Shown here piece after piece: positions 5,626-8,432 of a DNA stretch of 8,432 nucleotides. Below the pieces are notes generated by a model that was not told the DNA's origin, did no database searches, and saw nothing but the letters and a program-made list of their open reading frames with translations. The position numbers and the translations under genes are program-made. Origin of the DNA: Candidatus Peregrinibacteria bacterium CG_4_10_14_0_2_um_filter_43_11 (GTDB lineage: Bacteria; Patescibacteriota; Gracilibacteria; UM-FILTER-43-11); assembly GCA_002792495.1 (NCBI GenBank), contig PFOK01000058.1, forward strand, positions 1 through 8,432, in the 5' to 3' direction. The first letter of the stretch is position 1. Every line of letters begins with the position of its first letter.

Positions 5626-6195
5626 TTAATAGGAATCATCTAATAAATCCTCATATTCCGGATTGAGAAATGTGTATTTCCAATCTTTCGACATGTTGTG
5701 TTTAAGGATTTGGTACTCAAGGTATTTGAGGTGAATCATAAAATCATGTTCATCACGGATGTAATGGTCGTGATAGGATTTTTGCCATCGGAATTGGGGA
5801 AAAGGGTGAGAATGGGGATATTTTTGAAGAAATTGGGTTCGATATTTTTTTAATATTCCACGGAATTGAAGGCGCGGATAATTATCCGCGCCTTCAATGT
5901 AACCCATAATTAAATTTATATTATGAGAAAAATTCCGTTTCAAAAAATGCATTATTCCAGAATAACTAAAACATTCTCCTGATTTTATTTGAAGGTGAAT
6001 ATGATCGTATCCCAAAAACCATCCATACAATTCAAATCCTTTTAATTCCTTACACAACTTCAAATTCTCCATAAAAATTTCACAGAAGATTGGTTCCATG
6101 AAATATGGATAACGTTGAAGGGTATTTGTTGTTAAAAAATAACACACATTCGGAATGTAAATACGTTTCTGGCTATCACGATGTTTTTTCCTCAT
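5626..6195 (-). CDS. REP-associated tyrosine transposase (RAYT, IS200/Y1-like)
   Basis: A 189-residue single-strand DNA transposase of the HUH/Y1 superfamily. The metal-binding HUH motif is H65-I66-H67 in GYDHIHLQIKSGE. After the helix GIMHFLKRNFSHNINLIMG comes RWQKSYHDHYIRDEHDF (136-152), the usual RAYT block, then LKYLEYQ where Tyr158 is the likely nucleophile and Gln162 sits four residues on, as in IS200/IS605 enzymes. All catalytic parts are present, so it may be active. Between the HUH half and the Tyr half lie about 37 extra residues (100-135), longer than is usual; their start is encoded by a perfect 34-bp palindrome. RAYTs act on REP palindromes rather than on simple terminal repeats, and REP-like sequences occur in this window. 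Its start is the ATG read from 6195; a weak AAAGAG lies directly upstream. Confidence 0.85.
   Translation of the reverse strand: MRKKHRDSQKRIYIPNVCYFLTTNTLQRYPYFMEPIFCEIFMENLKLCKELKGFELYGWFLGYDHIHLQIKSGECFSYSGIMHFLKRNFSHNINLIMGYIEGADNYPRLQFRGILKKYRTQFLQKYPHSHPFPQFRWQKSYHDHYIRDEHDFMIHLKYLEYQILKHNMSKDWKYTFLNPEYEDLLDDSY
5865..5898. repeat. Perfect 34-bp palindrome inside the transposase gene
   Basis: Bases 5865-5881 are the exact reverse complement of 5882-5898, with no loop and no mismatch; the core is GGCGCGGATAATTATCCGCG. It encodes residues 100-110 (IEGADNYPRLQ) of the transposase. The core is much more GC-rich than the gene around it. It could be an REP unit that entered the gene in frame, or a recognition site kept by the element. 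Confidence 0.9.
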
Positions 6196-6265
6196 CTCTT
6201 TTGTTCATTTAAATGGCTAAAAATTCATTCAATTCAAAACACATCACCCATACAACATGTAAAAA

Positions 6266-6295
6266 TTGGAATTGTCAAAGCAAATCACTTACAAT
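6266..6295 (+). promoter_or_regulatory. Candidate promoter of the radical SAM gene
   Basis: TTGGAA (6266-6271) and TACAAT (6290-6295) with 18-bp spacing would start transcription near 6302, about 17 bases before the ATG. The boxes are imperfect. A second possible element, TTGTCA at 6272, is only 12 bp from the -10. Confidence 0.4.
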
Positions 6296-6318
6296 AGAAA
6301 GGAATAAAAACACTTCCT

Positions 6319-8037
6319 ATGTCTTTTCATCCTGTTCCATTCAACACTCAAAAAGCGGATCTCCTGCTTCTCAATCCTGATTTTTCCAAAAACGAATTAG
6401 GAACGGCATCGGCACCGGAAAATCATCTCGGTCTTAATCGTTTAGCGGGGTACCTTGCGGAATGTGGACACATTGTCCAAATTATCGACACCACCGGCCT
6501 TCCCGCGTCGTGCACCGGGCCGGAAGAATTGGGGGATTGGCTTTTAAATCACGCGGGAGATTATCGGGTGATTGGCTTTCATGTGAATTCATGGAATATC
6601 AATCACATCCTTCGCGCAATCGATCGCGCTCTTCCGAAGTTGGAACAGAAACGCATTTTATTTGGCGGACCTCTGGCGAGTTCGGAGCCGGAAAAACTCA
6701 CACAACTTTTCATCGATCATGGTCTTCAGAACATCGGTCTTGTGCAGGGTTTGGGTGAAAAAATAACCGATAAAATCCTCAATCGCGACGATCTACTTAG
6801 CATCGAAAGTCTGTGGGCTTTTGAAAAAGGTCAATTCAAACGTGGTCAAAAAATCACGCTCACACCGGAGGAATTTAGTCATACACCCTTCCTTAATCTG
6901 GAGCACAACACGTTTTATCAGCGGTATTACCGCCCCGTTATCGAATCGGGAAATTTGGGCGATCACGCGATGGACATCATCTTTTCCTCGCAGGGGCTCG
7001 ATGTCAATCGTGGCTGTCCTTTTAATTGTACTTATTGCAGTGTGCCACAGTACGAGCAAAAACTCATCACTTACACTCCAAAACGTGTGGTCGATGAACT
7101 CGAATATTTGGCAAAAGAAGCGGGGTTTTTCATGTTCACGTTCACCAATTCCAACATCATGTTTTACGAGCCCGCGTGGATTCGCGAATTTTGCCGTGAA
7201 GTCATCGGTCGTGGGATGAACGACTATCTGAATTGGACGGCCTACCATCATCCCAGTATTCTCGCTCGTCTCGAAACCTCCGACTATCACCTCATGCGCA
7301 AGGCGGGTTCCGACACGATTGTTTTCGGCGTACAGAGTTTTGATGAAGCGATCTGTCGGTTGTTCATGCGCCCTAAAAACACTCGCGAGTTGACGGAAAT
7401 TATTCGTCAAAAAACACGGGAGTCTCGGCAGGAGCTCACCGTCGATTACATCACCGGTGTGCCCGGTGAAAATCTGGACATTGTCGAAGAGGCCTTTCAT
7501 TATTTCATCGAAAACGATATTGAGTGCCGCAACTACCAGCTCAAGTTTTACCCCAACACCAAATTGCCGACGATGAATCTCGATTTGAGTCAACATGAGC
7601 TTGTTCCCATCACGGGTGATCTGGCGCCGGAATTGGAGGCATACGCGATTATTCCAAAGCATGCCAATCCGCGATCGGCAAAGCTCGATACCCTGATTCG
7701 TGAGCACAGTATTAGAGTCGCAAAAAATCGCCCCGTCCGACTGGGAAAATACATCATCGAATCCACTGAACAGGCGCGCCAATTGATTGAAGAAGAGATT
7801 CCTGAGAATCCGAATATTCCCGAAAAGGTAAAGCGCGCGATGTCGATCGCCCTGCGAGCCATGCTCAGTCCTCACAAGCCACAAAAAAGCATCACCGACC
7901 TTGACCCGGCAGAAATGATGAAGGTCGTCATCATTGCCGGCTCGGATGCACCACCCATGGTACTGGCCATGCAACAAAAACTTCGTCGGGAATTGGGGGA
8001 AGAAAGATTTGAGGCACTGCAGCGGAAATACGATTGA
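6319..8037 (+). CDS. B12-binding-domain radical SAM protein
   Basis: A 572-residue cytosolic iron-sulfur protein. Residues about 13-160 form a cobalamin-binding-like Rossmann domain (LLLLNPDF, GLNRLAGYLAECGH, VIGFHVNSW, RILFGGPLA, VQGLGEK). It lacks the DxHxxG motif whose His ligates cobalt, so any cobalamin would be base-off without a protein His, or not bound. The radical SAM core starts at GLDVNRGCPFNCTYCS, with cluster ligands Cys233, Cys237 and Cys240, and continues with WTAYHHPSI, GSDTIVFGVQSFDE and the strand VDYITGVPGEN (375-385). The last 120 or so residues are helical and unfamiliar, with a basic patch. Such proteins do methylations, ring cleavages or rearrangements; the substrate is not readable and no biosynthetic cluster surrounds it. 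AAAGGA at 6298-6303 is 15 bases from the ATG, too far for an ordinary ribosome site. Confidence 0.88.
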   Translation: MSFHPVPFNTQKADLLLLNPDFSKNELGTASAPENHLGLNRLAGYLAECGHIVQIIDTTGLPASCTGPEELGDWLLNHAGDYRVIGFHVNSWNINHILRAIDRALPKLEQKRILFGGPLASSEPEKLTQLFIDHGLQNIGLVQGLGEKITDKILNRDDLLSIESLWAFEKGQFKRGQKITLTPEEFSHTPFLNLEHNTFYQRYYRPVIESGNLGDHAMDIIFSSQGLDVNRGCPFNCTYCSVPQYEQKLITYTPKRVVDELEYLAKEAGFFMFTFTNSNIMFYEPAWIREFCREVIGRGMNDYLNWTAYHHPSILARLETSDYHLMRKAGSDTIVFGVQSFDEAICRLFMRPKNTRELTEIIRQKTRESRQELTVDYITGVPGENLDIVEEAFHYFIENDIECRNYQLKFYPNTKLPTMNLDLSQHELVPITGDLAPELEAYAIIPKHANPRSAKLDTLIREHSIRVAKNRPVRLGKYIIESTEQARQLIEEEIPENPNIPEKVKRAMSIALRAMLSPHKPQKSITDLDPAEMMKVVIIAGSDAPPMVLAMQQKLRRELGEERFEALQRKYD

Positions 8038-8062
8038 CCACAGCAAAGATATGATTTAAAAT
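8034..8062 (+). promoter_or_regulatory. Candidate sigma70 promoter of the small lipoprotein gene
   Basis: TTGACC (8034-8039) and TAAAAT (8057-8062) are spaced by exactly 17 bp. The -35 box overlaps the TGA stop of the radical SAM gene (8035-8037). Transcription would start near 8069, about 19 bases before the ATG at 8088. Confidence 0.6.
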
Positions 8063-8087
8063 AACCTCCATTTTTTAAATCCTTTTT

Positions 8088-8387
8088 ATGAAAAGCGCTC
8101 CATCTTCACATCAGGAATCTCCCACTTCCAACCCCACGCTGGCACGACTTTTGATCGCTTTTTTACTCACGGCTTTTGCTCCAAGTTGTTCCCCTGGCGA
8201 GGATCACCTCAGCAGAAAACTCGATGAACTTTGTGTCGCGGCAGGGTATTCCGGACTTGCTGATCGGGGAGAAGTTGGAAGAAAAGCGGATGAAATGCTC
8301 AGACATATTGTGTGTTCTGATGGAGATTGTCAAAAAACTCCATTTACAATAGAACCTTCCCCCTCATCTTATACTAATCTGCAATAG
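8088..8387 (+). CDS. Small predicted lipoprotein, 99 residues, function unknown
   Basis: I do not recognise a family. A polar N-terminal stretch of 18 residues with Lys2 and Arg20 is followed by a hydrophobic core (LLIAFLLTAFAP, 21-32) and Cys34 in the sequence APSCS, which resembles a lipoprotein signal with an atypical lipobox (Ala-Pro-Ser before Cys). After processing, about 65 residues would remain outside the membrane. They contain Cys49, Cys76 and Cys81 (VCSDGDC), which could form a disulfide or bind metal, and a Pro/Ser-rich end. The n-region is long, so an internal start is possible, but no better Met is present before the core. It has its own promoter 25 bases ahead. No Shine-Dalgarno sequence. 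Coding status rests on the signal-like N-terminus and promoter. Confidence 0.55.
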   Translation: MKSAPSSHQESPTSNPTLARLLIAFLLTAFAPSCSPGEDHLSRKLDELCVAAGYSGLADRGEVGRKADEMLRHIVCSDGDCQKTPFTIEPSPSSYTNLQ

Positions 8388-8410
8388 AAATCATACATAA
8401 TTGAGTCCCA

Positions 8411-8432
8411 TCCATTCCCAGTTTGAAATGGA
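8411..8432. other. Inverted repeat cut by the window edge
   Basis: TCCATT (8411-8416) and AATGGA (8427-8432) can pair around ten bases. It lies 24 bases after the lipoprotein stop and could be the stem of its terminator, but the sequence ends here, so the tail cannot be seen. Confidence 0.3.

Noticed and set aside
6793..8046. 417-codon open frame on the minus strand
   Set aside because: It is the antisense shadow of the radical SAM gene, whose plus-strand frame has the CxxxCxxC cluster motif and other family signatures. The minus-strand peptide has no recognisable features.

Overview
The window looks like a piece of a moderately AT-rich bacterial chromosome. The gene set points to an uncultured bacterium of the candidate phyla radiation (Patescibacteria, for example a Peregrinibacteria-like lineage): a TrmB-type regulator, a REP-associated tyrosine transposase with GC-rich palindromic repeats, an AI-2E family membrane protein and a B12-binding/radical SAM protein. 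This placement is inference from gene content; no rRNA or other phylogenetic marker is present. TGA is a normal stop codon here, and the best promoters match the sigma70 consensus. Clear Shine-Dalgarno sequences at normal spacing are almost absent.

Layout. 1-461 has no convincing intact gene and carries GC-rich palindromic (REP-like) repeats. 462-1358 (+) encodes a ten-helix EamA/DMT-type transporter; its stop codon lies inside a 34-bp imperfect palindrome. Convergent to it, 1393-2199 (-) encodes a TrmB-like transcriptional regulator. A 408-bp, very AT-rich divergent intergenic region follows, with four exact copies and one near copy of TGGTCA/TGACCA, a larger inverted repeat with a hairpin inside, and a perfect-consensus promoter (TTGACA-17-TATAAT). 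That promoter drives a two-gene unit: an unrecognised 213-aa protein (2608-3249) and a 363-aa protein (3283-4374) that reads as two tandem, diverged copies of the short asparaginase N-terminal domain. The unit ends at a strong intrinsic terminator (4409-4435).

4525-5625 (+) encodes an AI-2E family membrane protein with its own promoter. Its stop codon directly abuts that of a convergent RAYT/IS200-like transposase (5626-6195, -), whose coding sequence contains a perfect 34-bp palindrome. 6319-8037 (+) encodes a B12-binding-domain/radical SAM protein. A promoter overlapping its stop codon then serves a small predicted lipoprotein (8088-8387).

The most promising candidate for something undescribed is the TrmB / 213-aa protein / duplicated asparaginase-like block. 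The regulator gene is divergent to the two-gene unit, repeated hexamers sit at both promoter ends, and both asparaginase halves have Tyr where the catalytic Asp normally sits. That suggests a sensory, binding or altered catalytic role rather than ordinary asparagine hydrolysis. The second theme is a REP/RAYT system that has left palindromes in intergenic DNA, on a stop codon, and possibly inside the transposase gene itself.
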